In this document: positions 51,979 to 60,930 of the stretch, piece after piece | How positions within the stretch are numbered: the first letter of the stretch is position 1 | How the letters are laid out: each line of letters starts with the position of its first letter | Origin: [Flexibacter] sp. ATCC 35103 | Lineage (GTDB): Bacteria > Bacteroidota > Bacteroidia > Flavobacteriales > Flavobacteriaceae | Direction of reading: 5' to 3' | NCBI RefSeq assembly: GCF_001975985.1 | Contig: NZ_MTQF01000007.1 | Span: 310,001 to 374,000, forward strand | DNA length: 64,000 nt | Program-made: the position numbers and the translations under genes | Notes under the pieces: model-generated | Database searches by the model: none | What the model saw: only the letters and a program-made list of their open reading frames with translations | What the model was told of the DNA's origin: nothing

Positions 51979-52007
51979 TTGTATATTAAAAAAGAATTGT
52001 AAATTTG
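51979..52007 (+). promoter_or_regulatory. rpmE promoter
   Basis: TTG (51979-51981), 18 bases, TAAATTTG (52000-52007), giving a leader of about 115 bases before the L31 start. Confidence 0.72.
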
Positions 52008-52124
52008 CAAACTCAAAATAAATTAAATTTTAAACAAAAAAAGAGTATCCTTTGTTTACACCTTTTTCTAACCATGAAAAAGCTTCAAAATAAAAATGCT
52101 CTAAACAATAAATAAAAAGAAAAG

Positions 52125-52379
52125 ATGAAAAAAGGAATTCACCCAGAAAATTACAGATTAGTTGCATTTAAAGACATGTCAAATGACGAAGTTTTTATCA
52201 CTAAATCTACTGCAGATACAAAAGAAACAATTGAAGTTGACGGAGTTGAGTATCCAGTTGTAAAAATGGAGATTTCTAGAACATCTCACCCTTTTTATAC
52301 TGGTAAATCTAAACTTATCGATACTGCAGGACGTATTGATAAATTCAAAACTAAATATGCAAAACACGTTAAAAACTAA
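52125..52379 (+). CDS. rpmE: 50S ribosomal protein L31, type B
   Basis: An 84-residue ribosomal protein: MKKGIHPENYRLVAFKDMSN, SRTSHPFYTGKSKLIDTAGRIDKFKTKY is the L31 core. It lacks the four zinc cysteines of the other form, so it is the zinc-free type B, with the longer internal insertion. Single-gene transcript with a long leader and its own terminator. Confidence 0.94.
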   Translation: MKKGIHPENYRLVAFKDMSNDEVFITKSTADTKETIEVDGVEYPVVKMEISRTSHPFYTGKSKLIDTAGRIDKFKTKYAKHVKN

Positions 52380-52398
52380 TAACTGTTTTTATTTATAC

Positions 52399-52428
52399 AA
52401 AAGCCTTCCAATTTGGGAGGCTTTTTTT
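52399..52428 (+). terminator. rpmE terminator
   Basis: AAAAGCCTTCC pairs with GGGAGGCTTTT, followed by T. Confidence 0.8.
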
Positions 52429-52524
52429 ATGGATTTAAAACGTCAAAAATATAATACTTAAATAGACGAATCTATGTTGCGTGATATCTCTATCTTTGAA
52501 TAAAATAATTTTAAAGACAATCAA

Positions 52525-53097
52525 ATGGAGTCACTTATAGCTGTTTTTGAAAAACTGGAACTAGAGATGCATCATTTTGAAAAGTTTAATAATGAACTTC
52601 AGTTTAAAGTTTTAAAGAAAAAAGAACATTTAATTCAGGAAGGTTTTGTTTGTGAATTTATTGGAATAGTAAAATCTGGAAAACTTCGATCGTATGTTCA
52701 AAATGATGGAGTTGAATATAATAATGATTTTTATCTTGAAAATAGTTTTGTGACAGCTTATACAAGTTATTTAACTCAAAGCCCAACAAACTGCAACATT
52801 GAAGCTCTTGCTGAAACTGAAATTATGTACATAACTCTTAAAAAGTTTAATCAATTAATTGAAGATGATTTTGCATTTTTAAAGCTGGCAAAATATATTT
52901 CGGATATTTTTTTTATTAGAAAATGCAGGCGAGAAACCTCTTTTCTGAAAAATTCTGCAGCCGAAAGATTGGAAATGCTCTATAAAACACATCCAGGAAT
53001 AGGGCAACAGATTTCTCAATATCATATTGCTTCTTATCTTGGAATTAAACCCGAATCGCTTAGCCGAATAAAACTCTTAACATACATCAATAAATAA
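52525..53097 (+). CDS. Crp/Fnr family transcriptional regulator
   Basis: A 190-residue regulator with a cyclic-nucleotide-binding-like roll (FNNELQFKVLKKKEHLIQEGFVCEFIGIVKSGKLRSYVQ) and a C-terminal helix-turn-helix (ISQYHIASYLGIKPESLSRIK). It heads a row of three small plus-strand genes with a tautomerase and an NTF2-like protein, 52 and 4 bases apart from each other, which it may control. No Fe-S cysteines of the FNR type are seen. Confidence 0.87.
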   Translation: MESLIAVFEKLELEMHHFEKFNNELQFKVLKKKEHLIQEGFVCEFIGIVKSGKLRSYVQNDGVEYNNDFYLENSFVTAYTSYLTQSPTNCNIEALAETEIMYITLKKFNQLIEDDFAFLKLAKYISDIFFIRKCRRETSFLKNSAAERLEMLYKTHPGIGQQISQYHIASYLGIKPESLSRIKLLTYINK

Positions 53098-53149
53098 ATG
53101 TTGATTTAGATTCAATTTTGTACTTCAATAATCAATTAATATTTGAAGT

Positions 53150-53557
53150 ATGCCAGCAATTAATCTAAAAGTCAGTGGTCAGGAAAATCCTGCTTTGGCA
53201 AAAGAGTTAGTACAGACTATTAGCAGTCTCACTAAAGAAATCCTAAATAAAAAACCAGAAGTCACTGTTGTAACAGTATCTTTTATACCAGATTATCTTT
53301 GGTTTATCAATTCGGAATCTTTAGCCGAATTAAAGAAAAATAGTTTCTTTCTGACTATTAAAATTTCAGATTCCACAAATTTAAAAGATGATAAAGCAAA
53401 GTTTATAGAAGCTTTGCATAATTCTTTGGCTTCAATAATATCGAATCTTCATCCTGTAAGTTATGCCGCAATAGAAGAAATGAAAGCCGATGCTTATGGA
53501 TATGAAGGTCTTACAATTGAGTATAAAATTATTAAGAATAAAATTTTAAAAGTTTAA
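53150..53557 (+). CDS. Tautomerase superfamily protein
   Basis: A 135-residue protein whose N-terminus MPAINLKVSGQENPALAKELVQTISSLTKEIL matches the 4-oxalocrotonate tautomerase/MIF fold, with Pro2 available as the catalytic base. The beta-alpha-beta unit is repeated (FFLTIKISDSTNLKDDKAKFIEALHNSLASII), giving a fused double unit of about 130 residues. Substrate unknown. It is 4 bases upstream of an NTF2-like gene. Confidence 0.82.
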   Translation: MPAINLKVSGQENPALAKELVQTISSLTKEILNKKPEVTVVTVSFIPDYLWFINSESLAELKKNSFFLTIKISDSTNLKDDKAKFIEALHNSLASIISNLHPVSYAAIEEMKADAYGYEGLTIEYKIIKNKILKV

Positions 53558-53561
53558 TTAA

Positions 53562-54086
53562 ATGAAAAAAATCAACATCTTGACATTGATATTTTTAACA
53601 GTAATACATTGTTATGGACAACAAAAAATGGAGAATAAGAAAAAGATTTTTGCTATAATTGATTCCTACTCAAAAAGTGTAATCGAAAAAGATTCTATTG
53701 CATTTTATAGTTTGTTTAATGAAGATCATGTAGTTTGGTGTGCGGCTGATAAAGACCGAACCCGGACTAAAGAAATTGAGGAAAAAGGAGAGGCTAAATC
53801 CGGGAGTAATTATTTTTCAGGATCTTACAAAGGTTTTCTAAGAGGCTTATTTAACTATAAAACAACCGAAGACAAATTTGATAATATTAAAATTATAGAA
53901 GACGGAACCGTTGCTTCAGTAGCAATGGATTATAGTTTTTGGGCTGATGGAAAAATGACTAATTGGGGGAGTAAATATTTAAATCTTATTAAAAGAGATG
54001 GTAAATGGAAGATTACAAGTGTAATATATTCTATAGAATTGGTTAAATATTTTAAACAGCCCGATCGTAAAAGCAGAAATAAATAA
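53562..54086 (+). CDS. Secreted NTF2-like protein
   Basis: A 174-residue protein with signal peptide MKKINILTLIFLTVIHCYG. The rest fits the NTF2-like/SnoaL fold: helical KKIFAIIDSYSKSVIEKDSIAFYSLFNEDHV, and the strand end YLNLIKRDGKWKITSVIYSIE. Cys17 of the signal region (HCYG) could be a weak lipobox, but it is not convincing. It lies 4 bases after the tautomerase, probably one transcript. Function unknown. Confidence 0.75.
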   Translation: MKKINILTLIFLTVIHCYGQQKMENKKKIFAIIDSYSKSVIEKDSIAFYSLFNEDHVVWCAADKDRTRTKEIEEKGEAKSGSNYFSGSYKGFLRGLFNYKTTEDKFDNIKIIEDGTVASVAMDYSFWADGKMTNWGSKYLNLIKRDGKWKITSVIYSIELVKYFKQPDRKSRNK

Positions 54087-54156
54087 AAGCGGCTATTGAG
54101 TTTACTGTTCTAAATTGTATTTGCCGGATTTTCTTTTGTTGTCATAAGACATTTAA

Positions 54157-54185
54157 TTGCACAAAATAAAATATTCGTAACTTTG
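54157..54185 (+). promoter_or_regulatory. Promoter of GlmU-like gene
   Basis: TTG (54157-54159), 18 bases, TAACTTTG (54178-54185), about 45 bases upstream of the ATG at 54234. Confidence 0.7.
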
Positions 54186-54233
54186 GACCTGATAACCAAA
54201 TCAGATTTTAACAAGTACCAAATATTTTTATTT

Positions 54234-55409
54234 ATGAATTACATTCTTTTTGACGGTCCCGTCCGGAATGCACTATTACCTTTTACGTTTACAAGACCTG
54301 TTGCTGATATCTTAATTGGAATCATGACGATTCGCCAAAAATGGGAAACGCGTTTAGGTTCGACCATAACAACTATTACCGAAGATTACCTTTCTGCCAA
54401 ATTCCCGATGGTTGAAATGGAAGAAAACGTAATGATCAATGCGGCATATTTACCAAATGATACGCTTGCAGAATTAGTTTCTGATTTAAAAGAAAATCAG
54501 GCAATCTTTAAAGGTGATGATGTAATTGCTTTTTTTACCAATGAAAATCAGGAAGAAGTAGATTTTGATTCGTACGAAATTATTCAATATAACGGAGATG
54601 CCTTGACTGTAGAGCATACTTGGGATATTTTTTCGAAAAATGATGCTGCAATTCGCGAAGATTTTATTTATTTGACAGAAGACAGAAAATCACAGCCAAT
54701 CCCAAAAAGTGTAAATGTTATTGCATCCGAGAATATTTTTATTGAAGAAGGTGCAAAACTGGAATTTGTAACTTTAAATGCTTCAAACGGACCTATATAT
54801 ATAGGTAAGAATGCCGAGATTATGGAAGGAACCGTAATTCGTGGTCCTTTTGCTTTATGTGAAAATGCTCAGGTAAAATTAAACGCCAAGGTTTACGGTG
54901 CAACTACAGTTGGTCCGGGATCAAGAATTGGAGGAGAAGTTAAAAATTCGGTTCTTTTTGCGAATTCAAATAAAGGGCACGACGGATTTTTAGGTGATTC
55001 GGTTTTAGGTGAATGGTGTAATATTGGAGCCGACAGTAATAACTCAAACCTGAAAAATAATTACGAAGAAGTAAAATTATGGAGTTACGAAACAGAAGGT
55101 TTTGCTAAAACCGGACTTCAGTTTTGTGGTTTAATGATGGGAGATCATAGTAAGTGCGGAATCAATACCATGTTTAATACCGGAACTGTAGTAGGAGTAA
55201 GCGCCAATATTTTTGGCAGTGGTTTTCCTCGCAATTTTGTACCAAGTTTTTCTTGGGGCGGAGCAGCAGGTTTTACGACTTATGTAACCAAAAAAGCTTT
55301 CGAAACTGCAAAATTAGTAATGGGAAGACGAAACATAGATTTCGATGAAACAGAAGCAGCAATCTTAGAACATATTTTTGAGGAAACTAAAAAATGGAGA
55401 AAAGATTAA
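54234..55409 (+). CDS. GlmU-family putative sugar nucleotidyltransferase
   Basis: A 391-residue protein beginning MNYILFDGPVRNALLPFTFTRPVADILIGIMTIR, the pattern of the bacteroidetal GlmU-like group (TIGR03991 as I recall), in which the nucleotidyltransferase-like half is atypical. The second half has left-handed beta-helix hexapeptides (IYIGKNAEIMEGTVIRGPFALCENAQVKL; GVSANIFG). It may be the enzyme that makes UDP-GlcNAc, or a relative acting on another sugar. I start at the ATG at 54234; the in-frame TTG at 54183 falls in the promoter box. Confidence 0.83.
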   Translation: MNYILFDGPVRNALLPFTFTRPVADILIGIMTIRQKWETRLGSTITTITEDYLSAKFPMVEMEENVMINAAYLPNDTLAELVSDLKENQAIFKGDDVIAFFTNENQEEVDFDSYEIIQYNGDALTVEHTWDIFSKNDAAIREDFIYLTEDRKSQPIPKSVNVIASENIFIEEGAKLEFVTLNASNGPIYIGKNAEIMEGTVIRGPFALCENAQVKLNAKVYGATTVGPGSRIGGEVKNSVLFANSNKGHDGFLGDSVLGEWCNIGADSNNSNLKNNYEEVKLWSYETEGFAKTGLQFCGLMMGDHSKCGINTMFNTGTVVGVSANIFGSGFPRNFVPSFSWGGAAGFTTYVTKKAFETAKLVMGRRNIDFDETEAAILEHIFEETKKWRKD

Positions 55410-55422
55410 TTAGATAATTAGT

Positions 55423-55444
55423 CAATTTGAAAATTAGATAATTT
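55423..55444. repeat. 22-bp inverted repeat, left copy
   Basis: The sequence at 55423-55444 (core TTGAAAATTAGATAAT) is the exact reverse complement of 56069-56090. The two flank the PepSY-like gene. Confidence 0.75.
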
Positions 55445-55447
55445 AGC

Positions 55448-55480
55448 AAACCCGACAAGTTTTTAAAACCTGTCGGGTTT
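55448..55480 (+). terminator. Terminator-like palindrome, CCCGACA family
   Basis: AAACCCGACAAGTTTT pairs with AAAACCTGTCGGGTTT with one mismatch, followed by T. It ends the GlmU-like gene, 39 bases after its stop. The same palindrome, perfectly paired, is at 61954-61986. Confidence 0.8.
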
Positions 55481-55495
55481 TGTATTTTTAATTAA

Positions 55496-55939
55496 TTATT
55501 TATCGATTTTAATAAAATCTCCTTTTAGGTTGAATTTTAATTCTAAACCATTGGTTAGTTTTGTTTCGTAACCGGAAGATCCTAATTCTATTTTGATTAT
55601 TTTTTCTTTGCGGAAATTTGTTTTTATATACGAAGCGACTTTTTTCGGGATAATAGACGAAGGGATTTTAGAGCCATTCCCATCTACTTCTTTCCAGTTT
55701 CCTTTTTTGTCAAATTCTATTTCCGTTTTATTATCAAACTGAACTTTGTATTCTGTAGAGAGAATTTCTTTGTCTTCTAATATATAGCTCGGCTTTTTTG
55801 ATCCAAAGTGGGTCTTCAGGAAAGTTTGTGCGTTTGCCGGTAAATTTTCCTTTTTAATTACAGTTTTTTGTGCATTTGCAGAAAGTCCAAATATTAATCC
55901 TGCAATTATGCTGGCTGCCAAATTTAATTTCGTTCTCAT
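55496..55939 (-). CDS. PepSY-like secreted protein
   Basis: A 147-residue protein with signal peptide MRTKLNLAASIIAGLIFGLSANAQ. The mature part is a repeated unit, LPANAQTFLKTHFGSKKPSYILEDKEILSTEYKVQFDNKTEIEFDKKG then PSSIIPKKVASYIKTNFRKEKIIKIELG, as in bacteroidetal PepSY-like (DUF2874-type) proteins. They are periplasmic and of unknown function. It stands alone, flanked by the 22-bp inverted repeats at 55423 and 56069. Confidence 0.82.
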   Translation of the reverse strand: MRTKLNLAASIIAGLIFGLSANAQKTVIKKENLPANAQTFLKTHFGSKKPSYILEDKEILSTEYKVQFDNKTEIEFDKKGNWKEVDGNGSKIPSSIIPKKVASYIKTNFRKEKIIKIELGSSGYETKLTNGLELKFNLKGDFIKIDK

Positions 55940-56068
55940 TTTTTCCTGATTTTTAATTATTATACAAGATAAGGCTAAAATTTTAAAATATGAAAAGACT
56001 ATTGCTGTTTCATTCGTTACGATTTAGATGTTATTCGATTCATATATTGTCTAATTAACACATTTTCA

Positions 56069-56118
56069 AAATTATCTAATTTTCAAATTGGCACATTATC
56101 TAATTAAATCTATCTTTG
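56069..56118 (+). promoter_or_regulatory. ABC-F promoter within the right inverted-repeat copy
   Basis: TTG (56088-56090), 20 bases, TATCTTTG (56111-56118). The TTG is the last three bases of the 22-bp repeat copy (56069-56090). Confidence 0.6.
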
Positions 56119-56181
56119 CACCACGAAAAAAACAGGTGGTCAACTAAACGATTAACCGATTAAACAAATTCACAGAAACTA

Positions 56182-57816
56182 ATGATTACAGTTAACGATA
56201 TTTCGGTTCAGTTTGGTGGAACTACATTATTTAGCGATGTTTCTTTTGCTATAAATGAAAATGATAAAATTGCCCTTATGGGTAAAAATGGTGCGGGAAA
56301 ATCGACACTTTTAAAAATAATTGCAGGTCAGAGCAAACCTTCAACCGGAAGTATTTCGGCTCCAAAAGAAGCTGTTATTGCTTATTTGCCTCAGCATTTG
56401 TTGACAAAAGATGGTTCTACTGTAATGGAAGAAGCATCTAAAGCTTTTGGTGAAATTTTTAAAATGAAAGCTGAAATCGACGAAATCAACGAGCAATTAA
56501 CCGTTCGTACAGATTATGAAAGTGATGCTTACATGAAATTGATCGAAAGAGTTTCTGACTTAAGCGAAAAGTTTTATGCCATCGAAGAAGTAAATTACGA
56601 AGCTGAAGTTGAGAAAATATTAGTTGGTTTAGGTTTTGAGCGTGAAGATTTTACACGTCAGACTTCTGAGTTTTCAGGAGGATGGAGAATGCGTATAGAA
56701 TTGGCAAAGATCTTATTGCAAAAACCGGACTTGATTTTACTGGATGAGCCTACCAATCACATGGATATCGAAAGTATCCAATGGTTAGAAGAGTTTCTGA
56801 TCAATTCAGCAAAAGCAGTTGTAGTAATTTCGCACGATAGAGCGTTTGTAGATAATATTACTAATCGTACTATCGAAGTTACAATGGGAAGAATCTACGA
56901 CTATAAAGCAAAATATTCTCATTACTTAGAATTGAGAAAAGATCGTCGCGTACACCAACAAAAAGCATACGATGAGCAGCAAAAAATGATTGCTGATAAC
57001 AGGGCATTTATTGATCGTTTTAAGGGGACATTCTCTAAAACTGATGCAGTTCAGTCTCGTGTGAAAATGCTTGAGAAATTAGTTATCGTACAAGTTGATG
57101 AAGTTGATAACTCAGCATTGAAACTTAAATTCCCACCTGCAGCACGTTCCGGACAATATCCGGTTGTGGTAAAAGAACTTTCTAAATCCTATGGTGATCA
57201 TGTAGTTTTTAAAGACGCTAATGTTGTGATTGAAAGAGGTGAGAAAGTAGCTTTTGTAGGTAAAAATGGAGAAGGAAAATCGACTATGATCAAAGCGATC
57301 ATGAAAGAAATTGGTATTGATGAAGGAAGTGTTGAAATTGGTCACAATTCTCAAATTGGATATTTTGCTCAAAACCAAGCTTCATTATTAGATGAGAATG
57401 CTACGATATTCGAAACTATAGATGCAATTGCTGTTGGAGATGTTCGTACACAAATAAAAAATATTCTTGGAGCGTTTATGTTTCAGGGTGATGATATTAC
57501 TAAAAAAGTAAAAGTACTTTCAGGAGGAGAAAAAACACGTTTGGCAATGATTAAATTATTGTTGGAGCCTGTTAATTTATTAATTCTCGATGAGCCTTCG
57601 AATCACTTGGATATGAAGACTAAGGATATTATTAAAGATGCATTACGCGATTTTGACGGGACATTAATCCTGGTTTCTCACGATCGTGATTTCCTTGACG
57701 GATTAGCAACTAAAGTATTTGAGTTTGGGAACAAGCGCGTAAAAGAGCATTTTGAAGATGTAGCAGGATTTCTTGCACATAAAAAAATGGATTCTATGAG
57801 AGAGATTGAAAAGTAA
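56182..57816 (+). CDS. ABC-F family ATPase
   Basis: A 544-residue soluble protein with two nucleotide-binding domains: first Walker A MGKNGAGKSTLLKIIAG, signature SGGWRMRIELAKIL and LLDEPTNHMD; second Walker A VGKNGEGKSTMIKAI, signature LSGGEKTRLAMIKLL and LILDEPSNHLD. The linker (about 230-320) contains the P-site tRNA interaction arm region RVHQQKAYDEQQKMIADNRAFIDRFKG. No membrane segments. ABC-F proteins act on the ribosome (EttA-like or antibiotic-protecting); this one looks like the housekeeping group. Confidence 0.92.
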   Translation: MITVNDISVQFGGTTLFSDVSFAINENDKIALMGKNGAGKSTLLKIIAGQSKPSTGSISAPKEAVIAYLPQHLLTKDGSTVMEEASKAFGEIFKMKAEIDEINEQLTVRTDYESDAYMKLIERVSDLSEKFYAIEEVNYEAEVEKILVGLGFEREDFTRQTSEFSGGWRMRIELAKILLQKPDLILLDEPTNHMDIESIQWLEEFLINSAKAVVVISHDRAFVDNITNRTIEVTMGRIYDYKAKYSHYLELRKDRRVHQQKAYDEQQKMIADNRAFIDRFKGTFSKTDAVQSRVKMLEKLVIVQVDEVDNSALKLKFPPAARSGQYPVVVKELSKSYGDHVVFKDANVVIERGEKVAFVGKNGEGKSTMIKAIMKEIGIDEGSVEIGHNSQIGYFAQNQASLLDENATIFETIDAIAVGDVRTQIKNILGAFMFQGDDITKKVKVLSGGEKTRLAMIKLLLEPVNLLILDEPSNHLDMKTKDIIKDALRDFDGTLILVSHDRDFLDGLATKVFEFGNKRVKEHFEDVAGFLAHKKMDSMREIEK

Positions 57817-57836
57817 TTTTTTCTACTTTAAAATAT

Positions 57837-57867
57837 AAAGGTATAAGTTAGTTCTTATACCTTTTTT
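57837..57867 (+). terminator. ABC-F terminator
   Basis: AAAGGTATAAG pairs with CTTATACCTTT around TTAGTT, followed by T. Confidence 0.82.
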
Positions 57868-58012
57868 TGTTTTAATGAATATTTGTAATGAAATTTTAAT
57901 GCAGATTTTTTTTACAATATGTTTATATTTTTCTTAATTTGGTAAGATATTTTGTAGGGTGTGTATGTTTTTAAACCTGCCTAAATAAAACTATGCGCTA
58001 AAGTCTCATTTT

Positions 58013-58020
58013 TATTTTTG
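58013..58020 (+). promoter_or_regulatory. TAnnTTTG box 6 bases before the porin ATG
   Basis: TATTTTTG (58013-58020), with the ATG of the porin at 58027. If used, the transcript would be nearly leaderless. No -33 TTG is seen. Confidence 0.4.
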
Positions 58021-58026
58021 ACATAT

Positions 58027-59175
58027 ATGAATCGGTCTTCCCTAATAAAAATTCTTTTTGTCTTTGTGTTCATGCCATTTTTGGTTCGTGCTCAAAATGA
58101 AAATCAAAAGACAACCGATTCTGAAAGTAGTGTAAAGTATCCTCAGTTTCAGTTTAAAGGGCTTTTGCAAGCCAGGTATTTAGAAAGTTTTGGTGAAAAT
58201 GTTGATGTCCTGGGAGTTCATCATTCTACAGGCGAAGTAACTCAAAGCTCATTTGATATCAAACGAATGCGTGTTGGCCTTAATACTAAATTAAGTGAAG
58301 CTACAGAAGTGGTGATTTTGGTAAACCTTGCTGATTTTAAATCAGATCCAAAAAGTAAGGTTCTTGAAAATGCTTACGGAAAATATACTTTCAATAAATA
58401 TATAGCCTTAACAGGTGGTCAGTTTCGTCCCGCATTTGGTATCGAAGAATTAGTTCCGGTAGATATCATTAAATCATTTGATTTTTCGAATCAATATTAT
58501 GAGTTTGGAAAAAATGGATGGACAAGTTTTCAAATTGGAGCTTCTGCGTCCGGAGCTTTTGATATTGGTAAAATCCCTGTGAGTTATGCTGTTTCGGTTT
58601 TGAACGGAAACGGAAAAAATCAGGAAATGGATAACGACAATGGAAAACAATATTCGACAAGATGGGTTTTTGAATTGTCGAAACTGCATAAAATAAATTT
58701 AGGGCTAAATGGTGGTATCGGAAAAAGATCAGATCAAAAGGTATTTGCTTTGGGAGCTGATGTTACCAGTGACTTTAAGCTTACTGACAGGTTTACTTTT
58801 GATTTGCAAATAGAATATAAACAAGGTACGAATCATAGTCTTTATTTTTCTTTACCAGCTGATACCAGAACTTCTAATGTTGATGATTATCAAATGCGTG
58901 GTGTTTATTTCTTGCCTAATTTAAGGTATGTTGTTGATTATAAAAAATTGACTTCGCTGGAATTGTCCTGTAGATTTGAATCTTTTGATAATAATTATAA
59001 GATAAATTCGAATGTACGAAAAACGTATACGCCAATGGTAAGTCTTGAATTTGGTAAAGCATATTTAGGACGCATAGAAATGGGATTTGAAATAGACCGA
59101 TACGATAAAAATATTCCGGATACCTCTTTTTATAATGATGATTTATTCTTGATTCAGTTACAGCTCAGACTTTAA
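58027..59175 (+). CDS. Phosphate-selective porin O/P (OprP-type) outer membrane protein
   Basis: A 382-residue protein with signal peptide NRSSLIKILFVFVFMPFLVRAQ. FQFKGLLQARYLESFGENVD and FDIKRMRVGLNTKLSEATEVVILVNLADF are the OprO/OprP barrel start, and the protein ends LQLRL. Members form anion or sugar channels. The DASS transporter gene follows at 16 bases, so the two likely form an uptake system for a carboxylate or phosphate. I use the ATG at 58027; the TTG at 58018 is in the promoter box. Confidence 0.88.
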   Translation: MNRSSLIKILFVFVFMPFLVRAQNENQKTTDSESSVKYPQFQFKGLLQARYLESFGENVDVLGVHHSTGEVTQSSFDIKRMRVGLNTKLSEATEVVILVNLADFKSDPKSKVLENAYGKYTFNKYIALTGGQFRPAFGIEELVPVDIIKSFDFSNQYYEFGKNGWTSFQIGASASGAFDIGKIPVSYAVSVLNGNGKNQEMDNDNGKQYSTRWVFELSKLHKINLGLNGGIGKRSDQKVFALGADVTSDFKLTDRFTFDLQIEYKQGTNHSLYFSLPADTRTSNVDDYQMRGVYFLPNLRYVVDYKKLTSLELSCRFESFDNNYKINSNVRKTYTPMVSLEFGKAYLGRIEMGFEIDRYDKNIPDTSFYNDDLFLIQLQLRL

Positions 59176-59191
59176 TTTAAAATTAATTTTT

Positions 59192-60622
59192 ATGAAAGAA
59201 GTAAAAATTCCTCAATCGCTTATAACACTTGCAATTGGAATTGCAATTTGGTTTATTCCTGCTCCCAATGGCGTTGTAATTGAAGCATGGCATTTATTCG
59301 CCATTTTTGTAGCTACTATTTTAGGAATTATTCTAAAGGCCGCGCCTATGGGTACGATGTGTATGATTGCAATTGCCTTAACTGCATTTTCTCAGGTCTT
59401 GGCGCCTGGTGAAGCTGGCAAGTCGATTACACTGGCATTAAGAGGCTTTGGTGATAAAGTGATCTGGCTTATCGGAATTTCGTTTTTCATTGCCAGAGGT
59501 TTTATCAAAACCGGTTTAGGAAACAGGATAGCTTTTTTGTTTATTAGGATATTTGGTAAAAGTTCGCTTGGTCTCGCTTATGGTTTAGGTCTCGCAGATT
59601 TAGTTCTGGCTCCTGCAGTACCAAGTAATACGGCAAGAGGAGGAGGGATTATTTATCCTATCATGAAATCGATGTCAATGAGTTTCGGCTCAATGCCGGA
59701 TCAACCGGAAACCCATAGAAAATTAGGAGCATATCTTACTTTGAGCAGTTATAATGCGAACCTGATTGCTTCGTCTATGTTTCTGACCGGAACTGCAAGT
59801 AATCCTATGTGTCAAAAATTTGCCCTTAATCTGGGAATTAAAATAAGTTGGATCTCTTGGGCAACTGCAGCAATAGTTCCGGGTTTGGTGGCGTTTTTTG
59901 TAATTCCGTTTGTGTTGTATAAAATTTATCCCCCGGAACTAAAAAAAACCGGAGATGCTCCGCAGATTGCGGCTCAAAAACTAAAAGAAATGGGCGCAAT
60001 AACCCGCAATGAATGGATGATGCTGTTTACTTTCTTTATTTTGCTATTTCTCTGGATGACAGGAGATTTATTTTCTATTGATGCTACAACTACTGCATTT
60101 ATTGGCTTGGTGATTTTGTTGCTTACTTCTGTTTTAACCTGGGAAGATGTAAAAGCCGAAAAAGGTGCCTGGGATACAATTGTTTGGTTTTCGGTTTTGG
60201 TAATGATGGCCAGTTCTCTTAACGAATTAGGATTTATAGGTTGGTTTAGTAACTTGGTAAAAGCTGAGATTGGCGGACTAAGCTGGCAAATGGCTTTTCC
60301 TATTATTATATTAGTGTACTTTTTTAGCCATTATCTTTTTGCAAGTGCAACCGCACACGTTGCTGCAATGTATGCGGCTTTGCTTGGTGTAGGTGTTTCG
60401 CTTGGAATTCCGGGATTGCTATTAGCTTTTATGCTTGGTTTTGTAGGATCACTTTACGGAACATTAACACATTATGGTCACGGGCCGGCACCTGTTTTCT
60501 TTGGGAGCGGCTACGTAGATTTAAAAAGCTGGTGGGTCAAAGGTTTAATCACCGGATTAACAATGTTGCTTATTTACATGGTTATCGGTGGATTATGGCT
60601 AAGACTTATAGGCTATTTTTAA
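59192..60622 (+). CDS. DASS family sodium/anion symporter (CitT-like)
   Basis: A 476-residue membrane protein of the divalent anion:sodium symporter family. About eleven hydrophobic segments and the family's two pseudo-repeat regions are visible, including APAVPSNTARGGGIIYPIMKS and YLTLSSYNANLIASSMFLTGTASNPM; SHYLFASATAHVAAMYAALL is also diagnostic. Substrates include citrate, 2-oxoglutarate, malate and succinate; which one applies here is unknown. It follows the porin by 16 bases and overlaps the convergent GNAT gene by 4 bases. Confidence 0.9.
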   Translation: MKEVKIPQSLITLAIGIAIWFIPAPNGVVIEAWHLFAIFVATILGIILKAAPMGTMCMIAIALTAFSQVLAPGEAGKSITLALRGFGDKVIWLIGISFFIARGFIKTGLGNRIAFLFIRIFGKSSLGLAYGLGLADLVLAPAVPSNTARGGGIIYPIMKSMSMSFGSMPDQPETHRKLGAYLTLSSYNANLIASSMFLTGTASNPMCQKFALNLGIKISWISWATAAIVPGLVAFFVIPFVLYKIYPPELKKTGDAPQIAAQKLKEMGAITRNEWMMLFTFFILLFLWMTGDLFSIDATTTAFIGLVILLLTSVLTWEDVKAEKGAWDTIVWFSVLVMMASSLNELGFIGWFSNLVKAEIGGLSWQMAFPIIILVYFFSHYLFASATAHVAAMYAALLGVGVSLGIPGLLLAFMLGFVGSLYGTLTHYGHGPAPVFFGSGYVDLKSWWVKGLITGLTMLLIYMVIGGLWLRLIGYF

Positions 60623-60930
60623 ATTCTGATTCCTGGAGGAAGTAATTCTTTAAACTCAGGATTCTTTTTGATAAATAATACGATTCTGGGATGAATGGGC
60701 ATTAATCTAAATTTCTTTTCAATGATAATTTCCATGATGTTTTTAAGTAGTACATCAATTAAAGCTTGATTTTCAAAACCTTCAGGAGTGTTGATTTTAG
60801 TTAGGAAAATTTTCTTTTCCTGAAACGAATATTCAACAGTAAGTAATCCTTCAGGGACCATGGTTTCAAATTGTCTTGCAAAAGTGTTGTCTTTGATTTC
60901 CATAGTTTCAATAGGTTCCATATTAGTCAT
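60619..60930 (-). CDS. Short GNAT-like N-acetyltransferase
   Basis: A 103-residue protein of the small acetyltransferase group (YidJ/YjdJ-type): EGLLTVEYSFQEKKIFLTKINTPEGFENQALIDVLLKNIMEIIIEKKFRLMPIHPRIVLFIKKNPEF. The pattern ...L..VLLKN.ME...KKFRLMPIHPR matches that group. The classical acetyl-CoA loop is short. Either Met1 or Met4 may be the start. It overlaps the end of the DASS transporter gene. Confidence 0.75.
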   Translation of the reverse strand: MTNMEPIETMEIKDNTFARQFETMVPEGLLTVEYSFQEKKIFLTKINTPEGFENQALIDVLLKNIMEIIIEKKFRLMPIHPRIVLFIKKNPEFKELLPPGIRI

